Source: Nevskiaceae bacterium
GTDB taxonomy: Bacteria; Pseudomonadota; Gammaproteobacteria; Nevskiales; Nevskiaceae
NCBI GenBank assembly: GCA_004297005.1
Contig: SCVA01000023.1
Location: forward strand, 53,204-117,203
Reading direction: 5' to 3'
DNA: 64,000 nt
The position numbers were made by a program, and so were the translations under genes. Below, one piece after another: positions 37,662-46,100 of this stretch. The notes beneath the pieces were generated by a model that was given only the letters and a program-made list of their open reading frames with translations, was not told the DNA's origin and searched no databases. How positions within the stretch are numbered: the first letter of the stretch is position 1; each line of letters begins with the position of its first letter.

Positions 37662-38945
37662 TCAAGCCGCCTGCAGCAGCACCACGCTGCCCTGGCCGCC
37701 GTCGGCACAGATGCTGACGATGGCCAGCGTGCCGCTGGGCATGCTGGCAAGCTCCTTCACCGCCTGACTCAGGATGCGTGCGCCCGTGGCACCGAAGGGA
37801 TGGCCGATGGCGACGCTGCCGCCATTGGGGTTGACCCGTTCGCGCGGGAAACTGCCCAACTCGGCCGTCACGCCGGCGCGGTCCTTCAGGAAGGCTTTGT
37901 CTTCCATCGCCTTGATATGGAACAGCACCTGCGCCGAGAAGGCCTCGTGGATCTCCCACAAGCCGACATCGCTGTACCGCAGGCCACGGCGTGCCAGCAG
38001 GCGCGGGATGGCGAAGGCCGGGGCCATCAGCAGACCCTCGTGACGGAAGTCGATGGCGGCGATTTCCCAGTCCAGCAGCTTCACCTTGGGGGTGTTCGCC
38101 GGCAGCTTCGCGAGACCGGCCTCGGTGCCGACCCAGATGGCGGCAGCGCCGTCGGTCAGCGGCGAGGAATTGCCGGCGCTCAAGCTGCCCTGGCCGCTCG
38201 TGCGGTCGAAGGCCAGCGGCAGCTTGGCCAGCTTTTCGAGCGTAGTGTCCTTGCGCGGGATGCCGTCGCGCCGGGTGTCGCCGACCGGGATCACCAGATC
38301 GTCGAAGAAGCCGCGTTCCCAGGCGGCGACCGCGTTGCGGTGGCTCTCGTAGGCGGACTGGTCCTGCTCGGCACGGCCGATCTTCCACTCTTTCGCGGTG
38401 ATCTCGGTGTGCTCGCCCATGCTCTTGCCGGTGGTGCGGTTGGTCACCGCCGGAATAAAGAGACCGACGTCGGCGAGCTTGAGGCTGGCGATGTGCTGCA
38501 GCTTGTCGCCGACGGTCTTGGTCTTCTGGAACTTGCGCAGCCAGTCGGAGAGCGTCTGGCCAAGGCCGATCTGTACCCGGCTCATGCTCTCCACCCCGCC
38601 GACCAGGGCGAGCTGGCGGCTCGAGTCGTTGAGCATGCCGGCGGCCTCGATGGCGCCGATCATGCTGGTCGAGCAGGCCATGATGGTGGAGAAGGCGGTG
38701 ATGGTCGGCGGCGCACCGGCTTCCATCAGCACCTCGCGGGCAAGATTGCTCCAGGTGAGGTTGGGGACGACGCTGCCCCAGACCGCGAAATCCGGTTGCG
38801 CGCCATCGAGGCGCGCCAGCATGGCCTGCACCACCGGCACCGACAGGGCGATGGCGTCGTGCGCGGCCAGCGCGCCATCGACCTTGGCGAAGGGAGTGCG
38901 GACGCCGGCGGCGATCCAGGCTTGCGGCTTGGTAACGGTGCTCAT
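37662..38945 (-). CDS. Acetyl-CoA acetyltransferase, FadI-like thiolase
   Basis: 427 residues. It cleaves 3-ketoacyl-CoA in beta-oxidation or condenses acetyl-CoA. The nucleophile Cys91 is in MACSTSM, then come WEIHEAFSAQ, GHPFGATG and the second Cys in CADGGQG. The HEAF form (not NEAF) and the length match FadI/trifunctional-beta type thiolases rather than PhaA. The ATG has AGGAG 7 bases upstream. It sits directly downstream of an unknown membrane protein and an SDR on the same strand, so a lipid-catabolic operon is likely. No fadJ partner is adjacent. Confidence 0.92.
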   Translation of the reverse strand: MSTVTKPQAWIAAGVRTPFAKVDGALAAHDAIALSVPVVQAMLARLDGAQPDFAVWGSVVPNLTWSNLAREVLMEAGAPPTITAFSTIMACSTSMIGAIEAAGMLNDSSRQLALVGGVESMSRVQIGLGQTLSDWLRKFQKTKTVGDKLQHIASLKLADVGLFIPAVTNRTTGKSMGEHTEITAKEWKIGRAEQDQSAYESHRNAVAAWERGFFDDLVIPVGDTRRDGIPRKDTTLEKLAKLPLAFDRTSGQGSLSAGNSSPLTDGAAAIWVGTEAGLAKLPANTPKVKLLDWEIAAIDFRHEGLLMAPAFAIPRLLARRGLRYSDVGLWEIHEAFSAQVLFHIKAMEDKAFLKDRAGVTAELGSFPRERVNPNGGSVAIGHPFGATGARILSQAVKELASMPSGTLAIVSICADGGQGSVVLLQAA

Positions 38946-38973
38946 GAGGGAACTCCTGGCGGAAGGGGATGGA

Positions 38974-39453
38974 TCAGGCGGCGCGGCGCAGGCCGCGCAC
39001 GGCGGTGATGCCGAGGGCAAGGAAGACGACCAGCAGCAGGCCCTGGCCGAGCGCGAAGCCGGGCGACTTGTCGCTGGGCACCAGCGCGTGCAGCGCGGGA
39101 ATCTTCAGGAAAGCCTGCACCAGCGCGACGAAGGCGTCGAGGTAGATCGCGGTCGCCAGCGTCGCGCCGTAGGCGCTGCGCCAGCCGCCGGCAAGCTGCC
39201 GGCCCCAGCGCGCGTAGACGGTCAGCGTCAGCAACAGCAGCGACAGGATGCCGAAGGCATGCGAGGGCAGGAACTTGATGAACGGAAAGCCGAAGCCGGT
39301 GGCGCTGGTCAGCAGCAAGAGCACGACGGTGGTAACGGCCAGGCCCGGCAGGGCCTTGCCGGCTTTCCAGCCGAACAGCAGGGGCAGGCCGGTGAACAGC
39401 GCGGCGAGGCTGATCAGCACATGGATCAGCGTGTAGGTTTGCAGGTCGAACAT
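38974..39453 (-). CDS. Small four-helix membrane protein, unknown
   Basis: 159 residues with four hydrophobic helices (about 8-28, 36-56, 63-83 and 130-153) and short loops. There is no catalytic motif. A periplasmic or cytoplasmic His pair could bind haem or metal, but this is speculation. It lies 28 bp before the thiolase gene and 34 bp after the SDR gene on the same strand, so the three are likely co-transcribed. A role in lipid or quinone metabolism would fit only by association. Confidence 0.75.
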   Translation of the reverse strand: MFDLQTYTLIHVLISLAALFTGLPLLFGWKAGKALPGLAVTTVVLLLLTSATGFGFPFIKFLPSHAFGILSLLLLTLTVYARWGRQLAGGWRSAYGATLATAIYLDAFVALVQAFLKIPALHALVPSDKSPGFALGQGLLLVVFLALGITAVRGLRRAA

Positions 39454-39487
39454 GGCGGACTCCTTTCGCTATTCGTAGAGGCTGGCT

Positions 39488-40279
39488 TCACTGCTTGTAG
39501 CGCGGAGCCGCCTGGCTGAGTGACAGCCGTGGCGCCATCTGCAGGCGCGCCGCGGTGTAGGCCTGCCAGTCGGCGGGATCGGGCAGCGAGGGAATGCTGA
39601 TCAGCTCGCCCTGATCGAGACCGGCGAGCGCGGCATCGACCATCTCGTCCACCTCCATCAGCATCTCCTTGGGCAAATGATCGACCGCCGCGCCCCAGAT
39701 GGCGGTGCGGGTCGCGCCCGGCAGCACCGCCTGCACGCGCACGCCGTGCGGCCGGAGTTCTTCCTGCAAGGCCTGGCTGAAGTTGACGAGGTAGGCCTTG
39801 CTGCCACTGTAGACGCCGTTGAAACGCTCCGGCAGCAGGGCGGTGACCGAGGCGATGTTGATGATGGTGCCGGACTGCTGGGCGATGAAGCCCTCGGCGG
39901 CAGCCAGCGCCAGGCGGGTGGGCACGATGCTGTTGAGCTGGAGCATCGCCTCCAGCCGGTCGGGGTCGGCGGCGATCATCGCGCCGTTCACCGCCACGCC
40001 GGCGTTGTTGACCAGGATGCCGATGCGCTCATCGCCGCGCAGTTGCGTCTCCACGGCAGCGAGATCGGCGCGCTGGCCGAGATCGGCGATTACGGTCTCG
40101 ACACGCACGCCGGTCTGCTCGCGCAGCCGCTGCGCCACCGCCTCCAGGCGGCTGCGGTCGCGGGCGACCAGGATCAGATCGTGGCCGCGGCGAGCCAGGC
40201 GGTCGGCGTAGACGGCGCCGATGCCGGAGGAGGCGCCGGTGATGAGGGCGGTGCCGGGCTGGGTGGTGGGGCTGCTCAT
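39488..40279 (-). CDS. Short-chain dehydrogenase/reductase
   Basis: A 263-residue SDR. Cofactor motif TGASSGIG (about 15-22), NNAG (about 91), catalytic serine in NIASVTA and YSGSK. The GTALITGASSGIGAVYADRLARRGHDLILVARD opening resembles DltE/YqjQ-type SDRs. It is the first gene of a probable three-gene unit with the four-helix protein and FadI-like thiolase. It is divergent from a LysR regulator that probably controls it. Confidence 0.9.
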   Translation of the reverse strand: MSSPTTQPGTALITGASSGIGAVYADRLARRGHDLILVARDRSRLEAVAQRLREQTGVRVETVIADLGQRADLAAVETQLRGDERIGILVNNAGVAVNGAMIAADPDRLEAMLQLNSIVPTRLALAAAEGFIAQQSGTIINIASVTALLPERFNGVYSGSKAYLVNFSQALQEELRPHGVRVQAVLPGATRTAIWGAAVDHLPKEMLMEVDEMVDAALAGLDQGELISIPSLPDPADWQAYTAARLQMAPRLSLSQAAPRYKQ

Positions 40280-40329
40280 GGGACGATCTCCGAGGTGGGG
40301 TGCCTGGCGCGGCTGCCGGGCTTGGAGAC

Positions 40330-40376
40330 AGCTTGCGCGGCGAGCACGCGGCGCGGAATCAGCGCCCGCGCAAGCT
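40330..40376. promoter_or_regulatory. Inverted repeat between LysR and SDR genes, candidate operator
   Basis: AGCTTGCGCGG (40330-40340) and CCGCGCAAGCT (40366-40376) are a perfect 11-bp inverted repeat 36 bp apart centre to centre. It lies in the 220-bp divergent spacer, where LysR regulators usually bind. Confidence 0.5.
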
Positions 40377-40499
40377 CACTTTGCAGATTTGCAGGGATCG
40401 GCCCGGCGTCGGCGTGCGGTGGAGACTGGCTGCGGCGGTGACCACGAACTGGCAAGCTGATTGCGCGGACTCGCCAGCCAATCCGCCAGGACCTGCCGC

Positions 40500-41387
40500 A
40501 TGAGCGCTTCCGACCTCGACTGGAACGACATCCCCCTTCTGCTGGCGCTGGCCAAGGCCCGCAGCATGAGTGCGGCGGCGCGCGAGCTGGGTCTGGATGT
40601 CTCCACCATCAGCCGCCGTGTCGCGGCGGTGGAAGCGAGCATGGGCACCCGGCTGTTCATCCGCAGTAACCGCGGCTACGAGCCCACCGATGCCGGTGCC
40701 GTGTTCGTCGCGCACGCCGAGCGGGTGCTGGGCGAGGTGCAGGCGCTGCGACTGGAAACCCGCGCCGAGGCCGAGAGCGTGCAGGGGCCGGTGCGGCTGA
40801 CCTCGGTGGACGCCTTGTTCGACCACTGGCTGATCGCGCGGCTGCCGGAGCTGCTGCAAGCCCACCCCGGCCTGCAGGTGCAACTGCTCGCCGACAACCA
40901 CAATCTTTCCTTCACCCGCCGCGAGGCCGACTTCGCGCTGCGCCTGGGGCAACCCACCGAAGACGCGGCGCTGCGCATGCGCAAGGTCGGCACGCCCGGC
41001 TTCGCGGTGTATGGCGCGGCGCGCTTTGCCGGCCTGCCGCGCGAGCGCTGGGGCGAGCAACCCTGGCTGGGCTACGGCGGGGAGTTGGCTGGCACCCCGG
41101 AGATGCAATGGTTGCGGCAGCTGCAACCCGAGCCGCGCCAGGCCTTGCAGGTCAGCAGCCTGAGCAGCTTGATCCGCGCCTGCGAAGCCGGCCTGGGACT
41201 GGCGCTGCTGCCCTGCCTGTTGGGTGAACCATCGGAGCTGCATCGCCTGAGCAGCGGCGTGGAGCTGCGTCGCGAACTCTGGCTGCTCTCGCACCGCGAC
41301 GCCGCCGGCATCCGCCGCTTCCGCGTGGTGGCCGACTGGTTGCAGCAGCGCCTGCTGGCGGACGCCCAGCTATTCGCCGGCGACTAG
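40500..41387 (+). CDS. LysR family transcriptional regulator
   Basis: 295 residues. The N-terminal winged helix-turn-helix (MSAAARELGLDVSTISRRVAAVEASMGTRLF, about 22-52) is followed by a substrate-binding domain from about 90. It is close to the LysR branch that regulates adjacent SDR or quinone genes. The divergent arrangement with the SDR gene and the inverted repeat between them suggest control of that operon; the inducer is unknown. ATG 40500 was chosen over an upstream in-frame start at 40461, because the HTH lies at the usual distance from it. Confidence 0.9.
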   Translation: MSASDLDWNDIPLLLALAKARSMSAAARELGLDVSTISRRVAAVEASMGTRLFIRSNRGYEPTDAGAVFVAHAERVLGEVQALRLETRAEAESVQGPVRLTSVDALFDHWLIARLPELLQAHPGLQVQLLADNHNLSFTRREADFALRLGQPTEDAALRMRKVGTPGFAVYGAARFAGLPRERWGEQPWLGYGGELAGTPEMQWLRQLQPEPRQALQVSSLSSLIRACEAGLGLALLPCLLGEPSELHRLSSGVELRRELWLLSHRDAAGIRRFRVVADWLQQRLLADAQLFAGD

Positions 41388-41417
41388 CTCGCGCCTGCGC
41401 CGCCGGGAAACAGGCAT

Positions 41418-41448
41418 AAAAAAACCGCGCCCGAGGGCGCGGTTTTTT
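41418..41448. terminator. Bidirectional rho-independent terminator
   Basis: The stem ACCGCGCCC/GGGCGCGGT is flanked by A-run 41418-41424 and T-run 41443-41448. It ends both the LysR gene (plus) and the cold-shock gene (minus), which converge here. Confidence 0.92.
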
Positions 41449-41463
41449 GTTGCAGCGTCTGAT

Positions 41464-41676
41464 TTAGACGGCGCGGATGCGCGTGGCCTGCATGCCCTTC
41501 ATCCCGCGGGCGGCCACGTATTCAACCTTCTGGCCTTCGGTGAGGGTCTTGAAGCCCTCGCCCTGGATTTCCTTGAAATGCGCAAAGAGATCTTCGCCGC
41601 CAGCCGAGGGGGTGATGAAACCGAAACCCTTGCTGTCGTTAAACCACTTCACGGTACCGATGGAGACGTCGCTCAT
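41464..41676 (-). CDS. Cold-shock domain protein, CspA family
   Basis: 70 residues, a single nucleic-acid-binding OB fold. RNP1 is KGFGFIT, RNP2-like is DLFAHF, and the opening [15 protein letters not shown] is diagnostic. It acts as an RNA chaperone and antiterminator. AGGAAG precedes the ATG. About 110 bases of gene-free, lower-GC sequence precede it, consistent with the long 5' leader common to Csp mRNAs. CspA, CspD and other paralogues cannot be told apart. Confidence 0.95.
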   Translation of the reverse strand: MSDVSIGTVKWFNDSKGFGFITPSAGGEDLFAHFKEIQGEGFKTLTEGQKVEYVAARGMKGMQATRIRAV

Positions 41677-41947
41677 GTTGTTTCTTCCTAACTTGATACG
41701 GGCAAAACCGCCCGCTGGGCTTGTGCACTCAAGAAAGAAAGCTCGTGAAGTAAAGACAACCGTGAGGACGGAAGTGTTAACGCAGGACTCTAATGCTTGA
41801 CGTACAGCGGCGCGGATCATGCGCGCTCGCGGGGCCCTTGTCGAATCCGCGGCGGGTAAAACCCGGGGATTCACAGCATTTCGCCGACCGTTGGTCAGCT
41901 CGATTGCCGCCGCCGGGGGCCTTCTATAGCCCGGCGGCGGGGCCAGT

Positions 41948-42040
41948 TCATTGGTCTTCCGGCGGGAGCCGGATCAGCTCACTTGTCTTCCGGCGGTGGC
42001 CGGATCAGCTCATTTGTCTTCCGGCGGGAGCCGAAAGACC
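41948..42040. repeat. 31-bp tandem repeat, three copies, overlapping the end of the TRIC gene
   Basis: Three adjacent 31-bp units (41948-41978, 41979-42009, 42010-42040) share TTGTCTTCCGGCGG..GCCG with few differences. The third unit contains the stop codon and the last codons (RLPPEDK) of the TRIC-family gene, so the other two look like tandem duplications of that gene's 3' end. No spacers of CRISPR type. Confidence 0.85.
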
Positions 42041-42633
42041 GGCAAGCGCAGGTTCCAGACGATGGCGGCGATGCGCAAGCTGAGTATCGCCAGCATGCCG
42101 GCGCCGGCGGCCAGATTGCTCTCCAGTCCCAGGCCGATCAGCAGCACGTACAGCGAGCAGCCGAGGATGATCGCGGTGGCGTAGAACTGGCCCTGGCGGA
42201 AGATCATCGGGATGTCGTTGCACAGCACGTCGCGCAGCAGGCCGCCGAAGCTGCCGGTGATGACGCCCATCACCACCGCGATCACCCCGTCGTGCCCCAG
42301 TCCCAGGGCGATGCGCGCACCGGCGATGCCGAACAGCGCCAGGCCGAGCGCGTCGGCGCTCTCCAGCACCCGCTCGGGAATGCGGCGGCTGCGGGCGTAG
42401 AGCAGGGTGAAGGCGGTCGCGGCCAAGGCCGCCTGCAGGTAGGAGGGGTTGGCGATCCAGAACACCGTGCGGTCGAGCAGCAGATCGCGCACGGTGCCGC
42501 CACCGATGGCGGTGACACCGGCGATCACCGCCACGCCCAGCCAGTCGAACTGCCGGCGGCCGGCGACCAGGGCACCGGCGATGGCGCTGGCGGCGACGCC
42601 GATCAGGTCCAGCCACTGCCCCAGCGTGCTCAT
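42010..42633 (-). CDS. TRIC-family/UPF0126 membrane channel (YicG/YadS-like)
   Basis: A 207-residue inner-membrane protein with seven helices arranged as two homologous halves. Each half carries the family signature: GGGTVRDLLL (about 44) and GGLLRDVLCNDIP (about 129). Members are TRIC-type cation channels or, in E. coli YicG-like proteins, glycine-related transporters. The start codon overlaps the stop of the PhaC-like gene by 4 bases, so the two are translationally coupled. The 3' end is repeated in tandem downstream. Confidence 0.9.
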   Translation of the reverse strand: MSTLGQWLDLIGVAASAIAGALVAGRRQFDWLGVAVIAGVTAIGGGTVRDLLLDRTVFWIANPSYLQAALAATAFTLLYARSRRIPERVLESADALGLALFGIAGARIALGLGHDGVIAVVMGVITGSFGGLLRDVLCNDIPMIFRQGQFYATAIILGCSLYVLLIGLGLESNLAAGAGMLAILSLRIAAIVWNLRLPVFRLPPEDK

Positions 42634-43781
42634 GCCGAGCGCGTGCGCAGCCAGTCGGCGGCCAGCTTCCAGGTGGTGGCGGGCGCCTTGCTGCCGGCGA
42701 ACACGCCGGCGTGCCCGCCGGGTGCCAGGGCGAAGCGCTTGTCGGCGCTGGCGACGATGTCCATCACCTTGCGCGCCGCTTCGACGGTAACGATCTTGTC
42801 GCCGGTGCCGGCGATGGCCAGCAGCGAGGCGTCGATGCGGTCGAGCAGGGACTCCTGGTCCTTGCCCAGCGCCACCCGACCCTTGGAGAGCGCGTTGTCC
42901 ATGCCCACCCGCACCACGAAGTCCTGGACGATGCCGCCCGGGTAGGCGTGCATGTCGTTGAACCAGGCGGCCATAGTCTGGTGCTGAACCACGTAGTCGC
43001 GATCCCAGAGGTTCATCAGCAGATCGACATAGCTGGTGAGCGTGCCCAGCGGATTGGTGAGCTTGAAGGCCAGCGAGGACACCCAGCCAGGCACGTTGAG
43101 CCGCGCCGGGTCGAGTTTGTGGATGCGAAAAGCCGTGTAGCGCCGCACCAGCTTGATCGGCCCGCGCATCGCCGACAGCAACTGGCCGGCGACGCCGATC
43201 TGGTGCATGTCGATGGGGCTGGCGATGGTGACGATGTTCTTGACCTGGCGGTCGTGCGACCAGCCGGCGTAGATCAGGCAGAACAGGCCGCCCATGCAGT
43301 AGCCGAGCAGCGACAGGCTTTTGAGCCGCGCGTGGCGGCGCACCGCCGCCAGCGCTTCCGGCAGCAACTGGGTGGTGTAGTGGGCCAGCCCATAGGCGGA
43401 GTGGTCGCGCTCCGGGCTGCCGAAGTCGACCAGATACACCTTGTAGCCCTGCGCGAGCAGAAAGCGCACCAGGCTGCGCTGCGGCAAGAGGTCGAAGTTG
43501 AGCGGATCGGCGGCCAGGGGCGGCACCAGCACCACCGGCACGCGGTAGGGCTTCTGCCGCACCGGGATGCTCTGGCCGCCGATCTCGATCTGCTCCTCGG
43601 TTAGCGGCAGGTAGTGACGCACCGACAGCAGGCCGTTCTGGCAGATCAACTCATAGGGCGTCTGGTCGGAGGCAACGAAGCTGCTGGCGTCGCTCAGTCG
43701 CTCCACCGCATGCGTCAGCCACAGCGTAGCGCGCTCGGCCTGCTGGGCGAGGCGGTCGGGAATGCGGTCGGTGAGAGGCAT
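42630..43781 (-). CDS. PhaC-like polyhydroxyalkanoate synthase/hydrolase-fold protein
   Basis: 383 residues, alpha/beta-hydrolase fold of the PHA synthase group. The synthase-type lipase box GYCMGG has Cys162 as nucleophile, with Asp328 (AGTGDKIV) and His357 (PGGHAGVF), and the AWFNDMHAYPGG segment. The size fits class III/IV PhaC rather than the roughly 580-residue class I/II. No PhaE, PhaR, phasin or phaAB lie next to it, so true polymer synthesis is not certain. ATG 43781 was taken; the open frame upstream has no conserved sequence. It forms an operon with the TRIC gene and is divergent from an acetyl-CoA hydrolase. Confidence 0.85.
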   Translation of the reverse strand: MPLTDRIPDRLAQQAERATLWLTHAVERLSDASSFVASDQTPYELICQNGLLSVRHYLPLTEEQIEIGGQSIPVRQKPYRVPVVLVPPLAADPLNFDLLPQRSLVRFLLAQGYKVYLVDFGSPERDHSAYGLAHYTTQLLPEALAAVRRHARLKSLSLLGYCMGGLFCLIYAGWSHDRQVKNIVTIASPIDMHQIGVAGQLLSAMRGPIKLVRRYTAFRIHKLDPARLNVPGWVSSLAFKLTNPLGTLTSYVDLLMNLWDRDYVVQHQTMAAWFNDMHAYPGGIVQDFVVRVGMDNALSKGRVALGKDQESLLDRIDASLLAIAGTGDKIVTVEAARKVMDIVASADKRFALAPGGHAGVFAGSKAPATTWKLAADWLRTRSA

Positions 43782-43866
43782 GCGGGGTACGGGTGATTCC
43801 CCACCGGGGGTGGGGGGAGACTGGACGCGTGCCACAATTCTACCGAGACCCCGTTCACGTCCCGTC

Positions 43867-46047
43867 ATGACCAGCTCCCGAACCACGCCCGTCATCCTCG
43901 ACAACGTCGAGGCCGCCGTCGAGGCCCTGATCACTCGTCTGGGCAAGGACCTGCGACTGGGCCTGCCTTTGGGTCTGGGCAAGCCGGTGGAACTGGTCAA
44001 CGCGCTCTATGCGCGCGCCAAGGCCGACCCGACGCTGTCACTGACCATTCTCACCGCGCTGTCGCTAGAAAAGCCGGCGCCGACATCCGAGCTCGAAGGC
44101 CGCTTCCTCAAGCCCTTCGTGGAGCGGGTCTACGGCGACTGTCCCGACCTCGAATACATGCTCGACCTGCGCGCCGGCAAGGTGCCGGCGAACGTGCACG
44201 TCAAGGAGTTCTTCTTCCGACCCGGCAGCAACCTCGGCTGTGCCGAGGCGCAGCGCAACTACATCAGCACCAACTACAGCTTCGCCGCCCGTGATGTGTT
44301 CAACCAGGGCTGCAATGTCGCGGCGCAGATGATCTGCAAGCGTGACAGCGAGCAGGGCCGCCGCTACTCGCTGAGCTGCAACCCCGACACCAGCCTGGAG
44401 CTCATCGACCTGCTGCGAGCCAGCGGCCGGCCGTTCGCGGTGGTTGGCGAGGTCAACCAGAACCTGCCGTTCATGGGCAACGATGCCGAAGTAGAGCCGG
44501 AGCTGTTCGATTATGTCGTTGATCATCCGCGTTACAGCCGCACGCTGTTCTCGACGCCGAAGCTGGCGGTGACCACGCCGGACTACGCCATCGGCCTGTA
44601 CGCCTCGGCGCTGGTGAAGGACGGCGGCACCCTACAGATCGGCATCGGCGCCCTGGGCGATGCCATCGTCCACGCCCTGCAGGCGCGCCAGAACCGCAAC
44701 GAGCTGTACCTGCAGACGTTGCAGGCCGTTGGCGCTGTGTCCACGCATCCGGAGCTAATCGCGCGCGACGGCGGTGTCGCGCCGTTCGCCGAGGGCCTGT
44801 ACGGCGCCACCGAGATGTTCGTTGACGGCTTCTGGCATTTGCTCAAGGCGGGCATTCTCAAACGCCGGGTCTACGATTTCTGGGCGTTGCAGCAACTCGT
44901 CAACGAGGGTCGCTGCGACTCCGACAAGCTCCAGCCCGAACTGCTCGACTATCTCGACGAGCTCGGCGTGCGCGCCATTCGCGGCAAGGACTTCGAGGTA
45001 CTGCAGCGGCATGGCTTCTTCAACGACGCCACCCGCTATGACGCGGGACATCTGATCGCGCCGGACGGCACCCGCTTCATCGCCAACGTCGCCAATCCCG
45101 AATCACGGAAGATCATGGCGGCGCAGTGCCTGGGCAAGAGCTTGCGCGGCGGCGTGGTGCTGCACGGCGGCTTCTTCCTCGGCCCGCGCGACTTCTACGA
45201 AGGACTGCACGCGCTCGACCCGGCGCAACAGGCGAGCATCTGCATGACCGGCGTCAACAAGATCAACCAGCTTGATCTCAATCCGCGTCTCTACCAGTTG
45301 CAGCGTCGACACGCGCGCTTCATCAACACCGGCATCATGGCGACGCTGTCGGGCGCGGTAGTCAGCGACGGGTTGGACGATGGTCGGGTGGTCTCGGGCG
45401 TCGGTGGTCAGTACAACTTCGTGGCAATGGCGCACCAGCTCAATTCGCCGACCGAAGGCGGCCGCTCGATCCTGTTGATCCGCGCCGTGCGCGACAAGGA
45501 GGGCAAGACTACGGCGCCCTCCTCCAACATCGTCTTCAACTACGGCCACTGCACAATCCCCAGGCATCTGCGCGACATCGTCATCACCGAATACGGCATC
45601 GCCGATCTGCGCAGCCGGACCGACAGCGAAGTAGCGAAAGCGCTGATCAACATCGCCGATTCGCGCTTTCAGGCGGAGCTGCTGGCACGCGCCCAGGCCT
45701 GCGGCAAGATCGAACCCGGCTACCAGATTCCCGAGCAGTACCGCAACAACACGCCCGTGGCGCTGGAACAGAAACTTGGGTGCTTCCGTGCCGAGGGCCT
45801 GTTCCCGACCTTCCCGTTCGGCACCGATCTGACCACCGAGGAAGTCCGGCTGGGCAAGGCCCTGCGCGCGGTCAAGAAGCGCGCGGCGGAGTCACCCAAA
45901 TGGTTGCTGGCGCTGCAAGCACTGCGCTTCAAGGACGTGCCGGATGCGGCAGGGCCCTACCTAGAGCGCATGCAGCTCACCCAGCCCCACAACCTACAGG
46001 ACAAGGTGGTGCGCATGCTGCTGGTGCAGGAGCTGAAGCTGAGCTGA
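43867..46047 (+). CDS. Acetyl-CoA hydrolase/transferase family protein
   Basis: 726 residues, larger than the usual 500-650 for CoA transferase family I. The catalytic segment VITEYGIADLR (Glu in TEYG) is near residue 575, and the glycine loop VVSGVGGQYNFVAMAHQ just before it. An N-terminal domain with GLGKPVELVNALY matches the long acetyl-CoA hydrolase/transferase branch. It interconverts acetyl-CoA and other acyl-CoAs with free acids. The start is 85 bp from the divergent PhaC-like gene and the spacer holds a GC-rich palindrome (43798-43818). Acyl-CoA overflow linked to PHA turnover is inference. Confidence 0.9.
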   Translation: MTSSRTTPVILDNVEAAVEALITRLGKDLRLGLPLGLGKPVELVNALYARAKADPTLSLTILTALSLEKPAPTSELEGRFLKPFVERVYGDCPDLEYMLDLRAGKVPANVHVKEFFFRPGSNLGCAEAQRNYISTNYSFAARDVFNQGCNVAAQMICKRDSEQGRRYSLSCNPDTSLELIDLLRASGRPFAVVGEVNQNLPFMGNDAEVEPELFDYVVDHPRYSRTLFSTPKLAVTTPDYAIGLYASALVKDGGTLQIGIGALGDAIVHALQARQNRNELYLQTLQAVGAVSTHPELIARDGGVAPFAEGLYGATEMFVDGFWHLLKAGILKRRVYDFWALQQLVNEGRCDSDKLQPELLDYLDELGVRAIRGKDFEVLQRHGFFNDATRYDAGHLIAPDGTRFIANVANPESRKIMAAQCLGKSLRGGVVLHGGFFLGPRDFYEGLHALDPAQQASICMTGVNKINQLDLNPRLYQLQRRHARFINTGIMATLSGAVVSDGLDDGRVVSGVGGQYNFVAMAHQLNSPTEGGRSILLIRAVRDKEGKTTAPSSNIVFNYGHCTIPRHLRDIVITEYGIADLRSRTDSEVAKALINIADSRFQAELLARAQACGKIEPGYQIPEQYRNNTPVALEQKLGCFRAEGLFPTFPFGTDLTTEEVRLGKALRAVKKRAAESPKWLLALQALRFKDVPDAAGPYLERMQLTQPHNLQDKVVRMLLVQELKLS

Positions 46048-46059
46048 GCCCAAAAAGAA

Positions 46060-46080
46060 AGCCCCGGCATGGCCGGGGCT
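46060..46080 (-). terminator. Rho-independent terminator, mainly for the subtilisin-like gene
   Basis: The 9-bp perfect stem AGCCCCGGC/GCCGGGGCT is followed on the minus strand by TTTCTTTTTG. It also ends the convergent acetyl-CoA hydrolase gene, though the plus-strand tail is poor in T. Confidence 0.85.
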
Positions 46081-46100
46081 CTCTCCTACCCGAACCCGCT

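Noticed and set aside
36870..39008. 712-codon open frame antisense to the LpxL-like and thiolase genes
   Set aside because: Spans two real genes and their gap, with no recognisable domain.
41948..42040. Possible CRISPR array
   Set aside because: Units are directly adjacent with no spacers, and one overlaps a coding end; this is a simple tandem repeat.
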